From positions 2,852,001-2,916,000 of the forward strand of contig NZ_CP092427.2 in NCBI RefSeq assembly GCF_022374875.2: DNA of 64,000 bases, written 5' to 3'. How positions within the stretch are numbered: the first letter of the stretch is position 1; each line of letters starts with the position of its first letter. A model generated the notes under the pieces. It saw nothing but the letters and a program-made list of their open reading frames with translations, did not search any database and was not told where the DNA came from. This stretch comes from Mycolicibacterium rufum (GTDB taxonomy: Bacteria > Actinomycetota > Actinomycetes > Mycobacteriales > Mycobacteriaceae). Below, piece by piece: positions 18,021 to 26,891 of the stretch. The position numbers and the translations under genes were made by a program.

Positions 18021-19048
18021 TTCGGCGTGCACCTACCCGACGGCTGCGACGTCACCTTGACGGTGCGCACCGGACCCCCCGGCTGAAGACCGTTGAGCCG
18101 CAGCGTGATGTCGCAGAGATAGAAGTTGAAGAAGTCGCCGTAGATGCCGCCCGTTCGCCCGATGATCTTCAGCGCGGAGGGCAGCTTGACGAGCAGGTCG
18201 TTCAACCGATCCCGCTGTTCCACCAACGGCTGTTGAATGGTCTCCAGATGCCCCACTGTGCTCTGCAGCAGGGGGCGATTGTCCGCCAGCAGCTCCGAAA
18301 TGGTCCCCGCGGCATCGCTGATGTCGGCCACCGACTTCGCAATCGGATCGGCGCGATTCTTCAACCCCGTGATCAGCGCCTCGAAGTTCTTCACCGTGTC
18401 GTCGAACTGCTGCTGATGCTTGACCGTCGTGGCCAATACGGTATTCAAATTGGTGATGACCTGCCCGATCGCCCGGTCGCGGTCAGCGAGAGCCGATGTC
18501 AGAGAAGCAGTTTGATCGAGGATGTCGTTGATGGTTCCGCCCTGCCCCTGAAACACCGTGATGATGGACTGCGCGATGTTGTTGACTTTCTGTGGATCCA
18601 GGGATTGAAACACCGGCCGGAATCCACCGATCAGCGCATCGAGGTCGAGCGCCGGTTCCGTCCGTTCGATCGGGATCGTCCCGCCGGCCCCCAGTCGCTT
18701 GTTGCTCTGCCCTCGTCTGAGTTCCATGTAACGATCGCCGATGAGGTTGAGGTACCGGATCGAGGCGCTTGTCTCGTCAAACAGTTCCAGCGATCGGTCG
18801 ACGTTGAAGTCAACGCGTACTTTCGAGCCGCCCTGTATCAATTCGACTTTCGAGACCTTGCCGACCTCGACACCCGAGGCACGGACGAACTGACCGGGTC
18901 GCAGACCGCTCGCATTGGAGAAGATCGCGCTGTAGCTGTTGGTGCGGTCGAAACGCACTTGCCCGAACACCACGATGATGACGGCAGTGAACAGAAGGAG
19001 CACCAGAGAGAAGGCGCCGAGTTTGATCGAAGTACCGAGAATCCTCAT
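18017..19048 (-). CDS. mce1B: Mce family protein MceB
   Basis: A 343-residue protein. ATG at 19048 overlaps the mceA stop (ATGA); the frame to 19084 would add 12 residues inside mceA. It has an N-terminal helix (about residues 10-32), an MCE domain (about 38-120; GLRPGQFVRASGVEVGKV), a helical domain and a short end without the proline-rich tail of MceC and MceD, as is usual for the B subunit. A lone C-terminal pair of cysteines may be disulfide-bonded outside the membrane. Confidence 0.92.
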   Translation of the reverse strand: MRILGTSIKLGAFSLVLLLFTAVIIVVFGQVRFDRTNSYSAIFSNASGLRPGQFVRASGVEVGKVSKVELIQGGSKVRVDFNVDRSLELFDETSASIRYLNLIGDRYMELRRGQSNKRLGAGGTIPIERTEPALDLDALIGGFRPVFQSLDPQKVNNIAQSIITVFQGQGGTINDILDQTASLTSALADRDRAIGQVITNLNTVLATTVKHQQQFDDTVKNFEALITGLKNRADPIAKSVADISDAAGTISELLADNRPLLQSTVGHLETIQQPLVEQRDRLNDLLVKLPSALKIIGRTGGIYGDFFNFYLCDITLRLNGLQPGGPVRTVKVTSQPSGRCTPK

Positions 19049-20256
19049 GGGTTGATCGTGTTCTCCCCTACCTGGCGTCCCCAAATGTATTCGATCGCAA
19101 GTGGTTGCCCCAGTTCAAAGTGGTTGTAGGGGGCTCCACTCGCGCCGGTGTCCATCACCAACATCGGAGCCGGCCACAGGTCCCGGGTGATCGACTGCCA
19201 GCAACCGGGACGGCCTTCCGGTCCGCCGCGGGCATTCACCCGCGGCAGGTTGTCGGGATACACGTACGGATTCTGGGCACCGGAGAGCGACGTACTCGAT
19301 TTCAGGGAATACCCGTTGCCTCCCAAGGAGGCCGCGACTTTGGGCGCGATGTCGTGGAAATTGCGAATTGTGCAGAAGAGTGCCGGGCTGTTCCGGTCCA
19401 GCACTTCGGTGGTCGGAACGAGATCCTGCGCGCCACGGACCAGATAAGGACCGCCCCTTTCGAAGATGTCACCACCGGTGTTGCCGAAACCCACCGCGGC
19501 CATCAGCGCCTGATCGACGTTCGCGCGCTGCTCGTTGAAGGTCCGCGCGGTGATCACGGCGTTGTTCAATCCGTCGAAGAGGTCCGGCGCCGCATCTGCG
19601 TACAGCTCGCCGAGGTCGGCGAGCAGGCGGTTGTCGCGGCGGATCTGCGGCATCTGCGGGTTGATCTCACCGAGTATCTGGTTTCCGTTGACGAGCGACT
19701 GACCGAAGCGATCGCCGAGGCCATCAAGGGCCTGTGCTGTGGCAGTGAGTGTCTGGTTCAGCTTGATGGGATCGACCTGCCGCGCCACGGACACAACAGT
19801 TTCGAACAACGTATTGAACTCTGTCGTCACCCCGGTGACGTCGATGACATCGGACGGGGAGATCCGCTGCGGCGCCGGCCTCTTCGGACTGCTGAAAGAC
19901 ACGTATTTGTTGCCGAACACCGTGGTGGCGCTAATCGACGCATCAACGTTCTTGGGGATGAGATCGATGTACTTCGGCTCCACTTCGAGGATGATCTTGG
20001 CGCGCGGTTCGTCACCGACGGTGACCTGCTCGACCTCGCCGACCCGGCCGATCTCCACGCCGTTGTAGGTGACCTTGGAGCCCGGGTCCATGGACAGACC
20101 GGAACGCGCCGCCATCATGGTCAGTTGGGTCCGCGGCAGGAAATCACCGCGGAACTGCAGGAACACCAGCACCAGCACGACGATCGTGATGAGCGCCAGG
20201 ACGAGGCCCGCCAGCTTGTAGGGCGGCGTGCGCGGGTTGTTCACGGGTGCGGTCAT
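19045..20256 (-). CDS. mce1A: Mce family protein MceA (Mce1A-like)
   Basis: A 403-residue protein with an N-terminal helix (about residues 15-35) and an MCE domain (about 42-125; MDPGSKVTYNGVEIGRV). The C-terminal section closely resembles M. tuberculosis Mce1A as I remember it, including PYVYPDNLPRVNARGG and WGRQVGENTINP at the end. Mce1A is the invasin-like A subunit of the mycolic/fatty-acid importer. Two bp separate it from yrbE1B. Confidence 0.93.
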   Translation of the reverse strand: MTAPVNNPRTPPYKLAGLVLALITIVVLVLVFLQFRGDFLPRTQLTMMAARSGLSMDPGSKVTYNGVEIGRVGEVEQVTVGDEPRAKIILEVEPKYIDLIPKNVDASISATTVFGNKYVSFSSPKRPAPQRISPSDVIDVTGVTTEFNTLFETVVSVARQVDPIKLNQTLTATAQALDGLGDRFGQSLVNGNQILGEINPQMPQIRRDNRLLADLGELYADAAPDLFDGLNNAVITARTFNEQRANVDQALMAAVGFGNTGGDIFERGGPYLVRGAQDLVPTTEVLDRNSPALFCTIRNFHDIAPKVAASLGGNGYSLKSSTSLSGAQNPYVYPDNLPRVNARGGPEGRPGCWQSITRDLWPAPMLVMDTGASGAPYNHFELGQPLAIEYIWGRQVGENTINP

Positions 20257-20258
20257 GG

Positions 20259-21128
20259 CTACACCGTCAAGTTGAAGTTCGGGTCGACGCCGTAGAGCGC
20301 CAACGAGGCGAACAGGACCACACAGACGATCGCGATCAGCGAGGCGCGCATCGAGCGGCCGACGGCCTCGCCGACGCCGACGGGGCCGCCGCTGGCGTAG
20401 AAGCCGTAGTAGCAGTGGTTGAGCATGACGATGACGGAAATGATCACGGCCTGCACGAATGACCAGAACACGTCATCGGGCCGCAGGAACGTGCGGAAGT
20501 AGTGCTCGTAGGTTCCGGTCGACTGCCCGTAGATCAGGGTCGTCGTGACCTGCGCCGAGAGGAAGCTCATGATGATCGCCATCGCGTACAGCGGGATGAT
20601 GACCACGAAGCCGGCCACGATGCGCGTGGACACCAGGTACGAGACGGACTTGATGCCCATGACCTCGAGGGCGTCGATCTCCTCGCTGATGCGCATGGCG
20701 CCCAGCTCGGCGGTGGCGCCGGCGCCGACGGTGGCCGCCAGCGCCTGGCCGGCGACGACCGGAGCGGCGATGCGCACGTTGATCAGCGCGGCGAAGAAGC
20801 CGGTGAACGCCTCGACGCCGATGTTGCCCAACGAGGCGAAGCCCTGGATGGCGACCAGCGAGGACCCCGACAGCGTGACGAACCCGACGATGGCCACGGT
20901 GCCGCCGATGACGGCCATGGCGCCGGTGCCCATGCCGATCTCGGCGACCAGGCGCAGCATCTCCTTGCGGTAGTAGCGCATGGCGTGCCCGATGGAACCG
21001 ACCGCGGTGACCACGAACCAGGCGATATGGCCCATCGAGTCCAGCCCGCGGGCGGGCGCGCCGGCCACCTTCTGGGCGGTAGCGACCCCGCGGGGGAACC
21101 GGGACCGCAGAACGGCAGCAGTCGACAT
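20259..21128 (-). CDS. yrbE1B: YrbE-type permease subunit B
   Basis: A 289-residue MlaE-family integral membrane protein with five to six helices and the permease signature GATAELGAMRISEEIDALEVMGI, which contacts the ATPase. It pairs with YrbE1A to form the ABC-type permease of the Mce1 importer; the ATPase (MceG) is encoded elsewhere and is not in this window. The end ALYGVDPNFNLTV agrees with YrbE1B of M. tuberculosis. Confidence 0.94.
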   Translation of the reverse strand: MSTAAVLRSRFPRGVATAQKVAGAPARGLDSMGHIAWFVVTAVGSIGHAMRYYRKEMLRLVAEIGMGTGAMAVIGGTVAIVGFVTLSGSSLVAIQGFASLGNIGVEAFTGFFAALINVRIAAPVVAGQALAATVGAGATAELGAMRISEEIDALEVMGIKSVSYLVSTRIVAGFVVIIPLYAMAIIMSFLSAQVTTTLIYGQSTGTYEHYFRTFLRPDDVFWSFVQAVIISVIVMLNHCYYGFYASGGPVGVGEAVGRSMRASLIAIVCVVLFASLALYGVDPNFNLTV

Positions 21129-21129
21129 G

Positions 21130-21927
21130 TCAGCTCCCCGTTCCGAATTTGACGCCGATGGTGGTCAGCACGACGTTGACCGCGAAGAGCGCGATCACGC
21201 ACAGCACCAGGGTCTCGTTCACCGCGGTGCCCACGCCCTTGGCGCCGCCGGCGCACGTCAGCCCGCGGTAGCAGCCGACCAGTCCGGCGATCAGGCCGAA
21301 CGTCAGGGCCTTGACCAGGGAGATGAGCACCTCCGGCAGCCCGGTGACCAGGGTCAGGGTGGAGACGTAGGCGCCCGCGGACACGTTCTGCAGGTACACC
21401 CCGAAGATGAAGCCGCCGACGAGGCCGATGGTGATGACAGCGCCGTTGAGCAGAATCGCGACAAAGGTCGAGGCGATGACGCGGGGCACCACCAGCCGGT
21501 GGATCGGGTCGATGCCGAGCACCTCGAGCGCGTCGATCTCCTCGCGGATGGTGCGGGCGCCGAGGTCGGCGCAGATGGCCGTGGAGCCGGCGCCGGCGAC
21601 GACGAGTACCGTCACCAGCGGGCCGAGCTGGGTGACCGCGCCCAGCGCCGCGCCGGCGCCGGAGATGTCGGCCGCACCGAACTCGGTCAGCAGGATGTTG
21701 AGGGTGAAGATCAGCAGCACGGTCAGCGGGATGGACACCGCGACCGTGGGCAGGAACGCGACCCGCAGCAGGAACCAGCTCTGCAGGATGAACTCGCGCC
21801 ACTGGAACGGAGGCCGGAAGGTGGCCTTGCCGACCAGCACACACATGCGCACGAAGCCGCCGACCGCCACCAGCGCGGGTGTGACCTGATCGCGCACGTA
21901 GCCCGTCAGGTTGGAATTGGTCGTCAC
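21130..21927 (-). CDS. yrbE1A: YrbE-type permease subunit A
   Basis: A 265-residue MlaE-family permease. The conserved loop reads GSTAICADLGARTIREEIDALEVLGIDP, with the usual EEIDAL core. It starts with GTG at 21927. A single base separates its stop from yrbE1B. It is preceded by a 212-bp non-coding gap after fadD5, which in M. tuberculosis was reported to contain a second mce1 promoter. Confidence 0.94.
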   Translation of the reverse strand: MTTNSNLTGYVRDQVTPALVAVGGFVRMCVLVGKATFRPPFQWREFILQSWFLLRVAFLPTVAVSIPLTVLLIFTLNILLTEFGAADISGAGAALGAVTQLGPLVTVLVVAGAGSTAICADLGARTIREEIDALEVLGIDPIHRLVVPRVIASTFVAILLNGAVITIGLVGGFIFGVYLQNVSAGAYVSTLTLVTGLPEVLISLVKALTFGLIAGLVGCYRGLTCAGGAKGVGTAVNETLVLCVIALFAVNVVLTTIGVKFGTGS

Positions 21928-22029
21928 CGCAGCCCTCTCGCGACGATCTCGTCACTGGTGTAGCGCACCGGCAGCACCTGTCGCACGCCCCTTTCCAACC
22001 CCAACCGCGATTGTGTGAGCCTCGCCTCC

Positions 22030-22043
22030 CTACCGGTTGGTAG
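22030..22043. promoter_or_regulatory. Inverted repeat in fadD5-yrbE1A gap
   Basis: The 212-bp gap at 21928-22139 contains CTACC-ggtt-GGTAG, a perfect 5-bp inverted repeat. It lies about 100 bp upstream of the yrbE1A start and could be a regulator site for an internal promoter of the mce1 operon. The rest of the gap shows no convincing gene; the weak 66-codon frame there lacks a ribosome site. Confidence 0.4.
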
Positions 22044-22139
22044 TAAGACGGACCACAGGACTGTACCTGACGCTGCGGATGCTCCGTACCGCATCCGCGT
22101 GATTACACCCTCAACCGTTAGCAAATGATTCCCTTCCGG

Positions 22140-23807
22140 CTAACCTGGCTGCGGCCCAGCCGAAACCGTTGTCCGCGTGGAACTTTCGCGAGCGTCAATC
22201 TCGTTGCCGGCGGCGAAGCGTGCGCGCAGTTCGGTCTTGAGCACCTTGCCGGCCGGATTCCTGGGCAGCGCCTCGACGATTTCGAGGGCCTTGGGGTGCT
22301 TGTACCGCGCCAGCCGCGCGGTCAGGAACTCGTCGAGGTCGGCCAGGCTCAACGCGGCCTCACCGGAACTTCTCAGCGAACTCCGAACCACCACGACAGC
22401 AACCGGGATCTCGCCCCACTTCTCGTGCCCGCGGCCGATCACGGCCACCTCGACGATGTCGGGATGGCCCGCGAGCACGTTCTCCACCTCCGCGCAGTAG
22501 ATGTTCTCGCCGCCCGAGATGATCATGTCCTTCTTACGGTCGACCACCCAGATGTAACCCTCCTCGTCCTGCCGGACGAGGTCGCCGGAGTGGAACCAGC
22601 CACCGGCGAAGGCCTCCGCCGTCGCTGCGGGATCGTTCCAGTACCCGGTCATCAGCGTCGGCGCGCGGTAGACGATCTCGCCGACCTGGCCCACCGGGAC
22701 GTCGTTCATCTCGTCGTCGACGATGCGGGCTGACACCGTGGGGATGACCTTGCCGACCGAGCCGAGTTTGCGCAGCGCGTCTTCGCCCAGCAGCATGCAG
22801 GTCACCGGCGACATCTCGGTCTGCCCGAACGCGGCCAGGATCTGGGCGCCGGGGAACGTGTCGGCCATCTCGCGCAGCAGCGTGTCCGACGCAGGCGCCG
22901 CACCCCAGGACAGCACCCGCAGCTTGAGGTCCCGGGGCGCGGCGCGCTGCGCCGCGCACACCGCCTGCCACTGCGCGGGCACCAGGAAGATTCCCGTCAC
23001 CTGCTCGGCCGCCAGCACGTCGAGCAGTTCGCCGGGATCGAAGGCGCCGAGCGGGTAGACGACGGTGGGCCGGCCGAGCAGCAGGCCGGGGATCATGTTG
23101 CCGATACCGGCGATGTGGAACAGCGGCACCCCGATGAACCCGATGTCGTGGTTGATGTCGGCGCCGCTGGTGAACAGGTGCGTCAGCGCCTGACCGGCCA
23201 GGTTGTTGTGGGTCAGCACCGCACCTTTCGGACGGCCGGTGGTGCCCGAGGTGTACATGATCAGCGCGGGCGAATCGTCGGGGATGTCCACCGCGGGGCA
23301 CGGCGCGTTCTCGGCCAGCAGGTCCTCGTATCCCAGCACCCTGTCTTCGGTGGCGCCGCCGGCGACGATCACCGTGTCGAGGGTGGCGTCGAGGTCGCGC
23401 ACCGCGGTGGCGACCCCGGCCAGCACGGGTTCGGTGACGACGACCGCGGCCTGGCAGTCCGACACCAGGAACGCGATCTCCGGGGGCGTCATCCGGAAGT
23501 TCACCGGCACGGCGATCGCGCCGAGCTTGCTGACCGCCACCGACGTCTCGATGAACTCGGGGCGGTTCAGCATCAGGATGAGCACGCGGTCGCCGAAGCC
23601 CACGCCCCGCCGGTGCAGCGCCCCGGCCAGGGCGGTGATCCGTCGGTCCAACTCCGCCCAGGTGGTGGTGGCGCCGCGGTGACGCAGCGCCGTCGCCGAC
23701 GGCTGCATCAGCGCGTGCCGGGCCACCTGATTGGCCCAGTTCTGCCTGCGCGCCAGATCGGGCTGCTCCACCGGGGTCGTCCCTGTCACCGTCATCCGCT
23801 CCGTCAC
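22140..23807 (-). CDS. fadD5: Fatty-acyl-CoA synthetase FadD5
   Basis: A 555-residue ANL-family adenylating enzyme that activates fatty acids to acyl-CoA. The AMP-binding P-loop MYTSGTTGRPKG, the A5-type GQTEMSP, GWFHSGDL and RKKDMIISGGENIY are all present, and the catalytic lysine lies in NPAGKVLKTEL. It resembles M. tuberculosis FadD5 along its length, with the same position at the head of the mce1 operon, where it probably handles lipids imported or recycled by Mce1. A second ATG four codons in (23795) is an alternative start. Confidence 0.95.
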   Translation of the reverse strand: MTERMTVTGTTPVEQPDLARRQNWANQVARHALMQPSATALRHRGATTTWAELDRRITALAGALHRRGVGFGDRVLILMLNRPEFIETSVAVSKLGAIAVPVNFRMTPPEIAFLVSDCQAAVVVTEPVLAGVATAVRDLDATLDTVIVAGGATEDRVLGYEDLLAENAPCPAVDIPDDSPALIMYTSGTTGRPKGAVLTHNNLAGQALTHLFTSGADINHDIGFIGVPLFHIAGIGNMIPGLLLGRPTVVYPLGAFDPGELLDVLAAEQVTGIFLVPAQWQAVCAAQRAAPRDLKLRVLSWGAAPASDTLLREMADTFPGAQILAAFGQTEMSPVTCMLLGEDALRKLGSVGKVIPTVSARIVDDEMNDVPVGQVGEIVYRAPTLMTGYWNDPAATAEAFAGGWFHSGDLVRQDEEGYIWVVDRKKDMIISGGENIYCAEVENVLAGHPDIVEVAVIGRGHEKWGEIPVAVVVVRSSLRSSGEAALSLADLDEFLTARLARYKHPKALEIVEALPRNPAGKVLKTELRARFAAGNEIDARESSTRTTVSAGPQPG

Positions 23808-23829
23808 TGTGAGTTGCGCGAGGATGATA

Positions 23830-23839
23830 TTTGATCAAA
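23830..23839. promoter_or_regulatory. Palindromic operator candidate for Mce1R
   Basis: TTTGATCAAA is a perfect 10-bp palindrome in the AT-rich part of the 111-bp gap between fadD5 (start 23807) and mce1R (start 23919). GntR/FadR regulators bind short palindromes of this kind. The position, 23 bp upstream of fadD5, fits repression of the mce1 operon. Confidence 0.55.
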
Positions 23840-23918
23840 CATGATGTTGCCTGGGTCACACTATGGGCCGGGCGGCGTCGGGACAACCCGCCGTCACAAA
23901 TGAAGGGCGGCACCGGAG

Positions 23919-24635
23919 ATGATCGCTCCCGCGGGGACCCGGCCCGCCGGTGCGGTGCGCCGGGAGCAGTTGTCCGACGAGGTCGCCGCGCGGCTGCGCA
24001 CCGAGATCATGACCGGGGCGCTGCGTCCGGACACCTTCATCCGCCTCGACGAGACCGCCGCCCGGCTGGGGGTGAGCATCACCCCGATCCGCGAGGCGCT
24101 GCGCACCCTGCGCGGGGAGGGCATGGTCGAGCTCGAGCCGCATCGTGGCCATCGCATTGTTCCGTTGTCCCGCAACGATATTCAGGACATCTTCTGGTTG
24201 CAGTCCACCATCGCCCAGGAGTTGGCCGCGACGACGACGCGCCGGATCACCGACGAGCAGATCGACGAACTCGAGGTGCTCAACGCGGCCATGGCGGCCG
24301 CCGTCGAGCGGGAGGACCCCGACGCCATCGCCGCGGCCGAGTTCGCCTTCCACCGCACCTTCAACCGCGCCTCGGGCCGGATCAAGCTGGCCTGGTTCCT
24401 GCTGCACGCGACCCGGTACCTGCCGCCGCAGCTGTTCGCGTCCGACCGGACCTGGGGCGCCGAGGCGGTCGAGAGCCACCGCCGGCTGATCGCGGCGCTG
24501 CGTCGCCGCGACACCGCGACCGTGGTCGACCTGACCGAGGGCCAGTTCGCCGACGGGCTGACGCGGCTGCTCGGGTACCTGGACCAGGTCGGGTTGTGGG
24601 CTAGCCGGCCGCGAGGTGTTCGGCGCGGCTCTTGA
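23919..24635 (+). CDS. mce1R: GntR-family (FadR-type) repressor Mce1R
   Basis: A 238-residue regulator. The winged helix at about residues 12-80 (DETAARLGVSITPIREALRTLRGEGMVEL) is followed by an all-helical FCD ligand domain whose metal-binding residues include the histidines in AFHRTFN and ESHRRL. In M. tuberculosis Mce1R represses the divergent mce1 operon and responds to fatty-acyl ligands, and the arrangement is the same here. The last 35 nt overlap the convergent START-domain gene. Confidence 0.92.
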   Translation: MIAPAGTRPAGAVRREQLSDEVAARLRTEIMTGALRPDTFIRLDETAARLGVSITPIREALRTLRGEGMVELEPHRGHRIVPLSRNDIQDIFWLQSTIAQELAATTTRRITDEQIDELEVLNAAMAAAVEREDPDAIAAAEFAFHRTFNRASGRIKLAWFLLHATRYLPPQLFASDRTWGAEAVESHRRLIAALRRRDTATVVDLTEGQFADGLTRLLGYLDQVGLWASRPRGVRRGS

Positions 24636-25041
24636 GGTTGTCGGCGAGGTAGTCGAGCGTGTCGCCGATGGCCTTCTTCACCATCGGTTTGGGCAGCGAC
24701 AGCTTGGTCTCGACGTCGAGGTCGACGGTCAGCAGCGAGGTTGCCCCGAGGCCGACCACCGAGAACTTCTGTTCCTGCTTGTCGAAATGGTCGCCCTGCT
24801 GCAGCACCGTGTAGATCTGGTTCTCCCCGGGGTAGTAGACCGCGGTGATGAACGTGCCGGCCTGCCCCTGCACCACGACGTCGAGCCGAAGCTGGCTGGG
24901 GCGCCCGTCGTCGTACCGGGCGAGGATCCAGCAGCCCTTGATCTCCTCGTTCCACAGCGGGTAGCTCTCGAAGTCGGCGACGATCGCCATGATCGACTCG
25001 GCGGGCGCGGCGACCTCGACTGTCTTGCTCACCAACGGCAT
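24601..25041 (-). CDS. SRPBCC/START-domain protein, Rv0164-like
   Basis: A 146-residue single-domain protein of the polyketide-cyclase/START-like superfamily with the N-terminal strand KTVEVAAPAESIMAIVADFESYPLWNEEI. It is close to M. tuberculosis Rv0164 (TB18.5), which also sits next to mce1R. Such proteins bind hydrophobic ligands in a deep cavity, and the exact role is unknown. It is convergent with mce1R and overlaps it by 35 nt. Confidence 0.9.
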   Translation of the reverse strand: MPLVSKTVEVAAPAESIMAIVADFESYPLWNEEIKGCWILARYDDGRPSQLRLDVVVQGQAGTFITAVYYPGENQIYTVLQQGDHFDKQEQKFSVVGLGATSLLTVDLDVETKLSLPKPMVKKAIGDTLDYLADNLKSRAEHLAAG

Positions 25042-25071
25042 CGGCTGAGCATAGCGACTCTCCCCAGGCCC

Positions 25072-25893
25072 TCACGCCGTCGTGGCGATGCCCTCCCGGC
25101 GCAGCGCGGGCACCACCAGCGCCCGCAGTTCGCGACCCACCTCGAACTGTTTGCCCGGCAGCGTCCTCGCCACCATTCGCACGTTGATGGTGTCGACCTG
25201 GATGCTCTCGACGCCCATCAGCTGCGGCTCGTCGAGCAGCAGCGCGGCCAGGGTGTCGCGCCGCATCGCCTGCGCCGACACCTCGCGCAGCACATCGTTG
25301 ACCGCGGCGATGTCCGCGGCCGCGGGCAGCGGGATGTCGACCACCGCGCGTGCCCAATCCTTGGACAGGTTCAGCGATTTGACGATCGTGCCGTTCGGGA
25401 TCGTGTACACCTCGCCTTCGGCCGTGCGCAGCGTGGTGACCCGCAGAGTGACGGATTCGACGGTGCCGGTGGCCGTTCCGCCCGCCGAGATGGTCAGCTC
25501 GACGAGGTCACCGAAGCCGTACTGCTTCTCGGTGATGACGAAGAACCCGCTGAGCAGGTCCGCCACGATGCGCTGCGCCCCGAACCCCAGTGCGCCGCCG
25601 ATCACCGCGGCGGGCGCGACCAGCGATCCCACCGGCAGCCCGAGCTGCGCGACGATGTCGAGGGCGGCCGCGACGGAGAGCACCGTGATCGCCACCGAGG
25701 AGATCACCGAGGCCAGGGCCTGGCGGTGCTTGACGTTCTCCGAACGCACCGCGGCGTCCTCGTGGGCGGTCAGCCGGCGGCTGATCCGGCGCGCGACGCT
25801 GCGGATCGCGCGGGTGGCGATGACGGCGAACAGCACCACCAGCGCGATGTGCACACCGGTGGTCAGCAGCCACCGGACGACGGTGTCGATCAT
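25072..25893 (-). CDS. MscS-family mechanosensitive channel
   Basis: A 273-residue inner-membrane protein with three predicted helices (about residues 8-30, 55-85 and 85-115). The pore-lining helix is Gly/Ala rich (APAAVIGGALGFGAQRIVADLLSGFF), followed by the beta domain (GDLVELTISAGGTATGTVESVTLRVTTLR) and an alpha/beta C-terminus. These features define MscS channels, which open under membrane tension to release solutes. A short DUF3349 remnant lies directly upstream on the same strand. Confidence 0.92.
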   Translation of the reverse strand: MIDTVVRWLLTTGVHIALVVLFAVIATRAIRSVARRISRRLTAHEDAAVRSENVKHRQALASVISSVAITVLSVAAALDIVAQLGLPVGSLVAPAAVIGGALGFGAQRIVADLLSGFFVITEKQYGFGDLVELTISAGGTATGTVESVTLRVTTLRTAEGEVYTIPNGTIVKSLNLSKDWARAVVDIPLPAAADIAAVNDVLREVSAQAMRRDTLAALLLDEPQLMGVESIQVDTINVRMVARTLPGKQFEVGRELRALVVPALRREGIATTA

Positions 25894-25912
25894 CGGCGCG
25901 GCGCCGACGACC

Positions 25913-26041
25913 TCAGCGCGCGGCGGTCGACGACGGAGGCAACAGGGCCAGCGCGGCGACGTACCCCTGGCGCGGCGCGGCTGCGGGGTAGCCCGCGCGC
26001 AGGAACGCGTGTACGGCGGAGACGATGCGTGGGGCCTTCAT
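25913..26041 (-). pseudogene. DUF3349 fragment
   Basis: The 42-codon frame from ATG 26041 reads VHAFLRAGYPAAAPRQGYVAALALL, the N-terminal pattern of mycobacterial DUF3349 proteins (normally about 95-110 residues). After LALL the proper continuation (LRRRPPRAEV) is in the next frame, so a frameshift breaks it. The second frame runs straight into the mscS start. The downstream two thirds of the domain are missing. Confidence 0.55.
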
Positions 26042-26079
26042 GGCGGCGTTACCTACCCGCGTCGCCGCGCCGCCAAACC

Positions 26080-26820
26080 TCAGCCGGTCAGCGCGGCGCG
26101 CAGGTCCCTGGCATTGCGCACCGCGTTGCCGCCGAGGTCGTTGTTGAAGTACACCACCACGTCCCGGCCCTGCCCCTCCCACTCCCGGATCCGGTCGGCC
26201 CACCAGCGCAGGTCGTCGGGGCTGTACGAACCGCCGTACAGCGCGCCGGGGTCGGGCCCGTGCAGCCGCACGTAGACGAAGCGCGCCGTCGCCCGCAGCA
26301 CGCAGGGCAACCCGGATCCGCTCATCACCACGTAGGCCGCGCCGTGCCGTTCGAGCACGTCGAACGCACCGGGCGCGTCGGTCCAGGAGGGGTGCCGGAA
26401 CTCGACGGCCACCGGGATCGCCGCGGGCATCACGGCCAGGAAACGGTCGAGCCGGGCCCGGGTGTCGTCGTCGCACTCCATCGTCGGCGGCAGCTGCACC
26501 AGCAGCGGCCCGGCCCGGTCGCCGAGTTCGCCCCAGCCGCGGTGCAGGCGTTCGGTCCACACCTCCGGATCGCGCAGCCGGCGGGCATGGGTCAGCCCGC
26601 GCGCCGCCTTCACCGTCATCAGGAACCCGGGCGGCACCTGGTCGCGCCAGCGGGCGAACCACGCATCCGGCGGCCACCGGTAGAAACTGCCGTTGAGCTC
26701 GACGGTGTCGAACTCGGCGGCGTAGCGCTCCAGCCGTCGCGCCGCGGGGAGCCCCCGTTCGTAGAGCACGCCCACCCAGTGGTTGTAGGACCACCCGGAG
26801 GTGCCGATGCGGATCGTCAC
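26080..26820 (-). CDS. DUF72 family protein
   Basis: A TIM-barrel-like protein of the DUF72/YecE family. Hallmarks are the N-terminal RIGTSGWSYNHWVG, the strand VELNGSFYRWP, VAVEFRHPSW and the late YFNNDLGGNAVRNA. The biochemical function of the family is unresolved. GTG at 26820 places the first strand at the N-terminus; an ATG at 26853 would add 11 residues. It is divergent from the M42 peptidase gene. Confidence 0.88.
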   Translation of the reverse strand: MTIRIGTSGWSYNHWVGVLYERGLPAARRLERYAAEFDTVELNGSFYRWPPDAWFARWRDQVPPGFLMTVKAARGLTHARRLRDPEVWTERLHRGWGELGDRAGPLLVQLPPTMECDDDTRARLDRFLAVMPAAIPVAVEFRHPSWTDAPGAFDVLERHGAAYVVMSGSGLPCVLRATARFVYVRLHGPDPGALYGGSYSPDDLRWWADRIREWEGQGRDVVVYFNNDLGGNAVRNARDLRAALTG

Positions 26821-26891
26821 GCCCGGTCGGGTACCCCGCCGCTGGACGATCACCGGAGTTTGACGATCACCGCAGTGGCAATCGCTAGGAC

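Noticed and set aside
21924..22124. 66-codon frame in the fadD5-yrbE1A gap overlapping yrbE1A by 4 nt
   Set aside because: TTG-type start without ribosome site and no recognisable family; more likely a non-coding promoter region.
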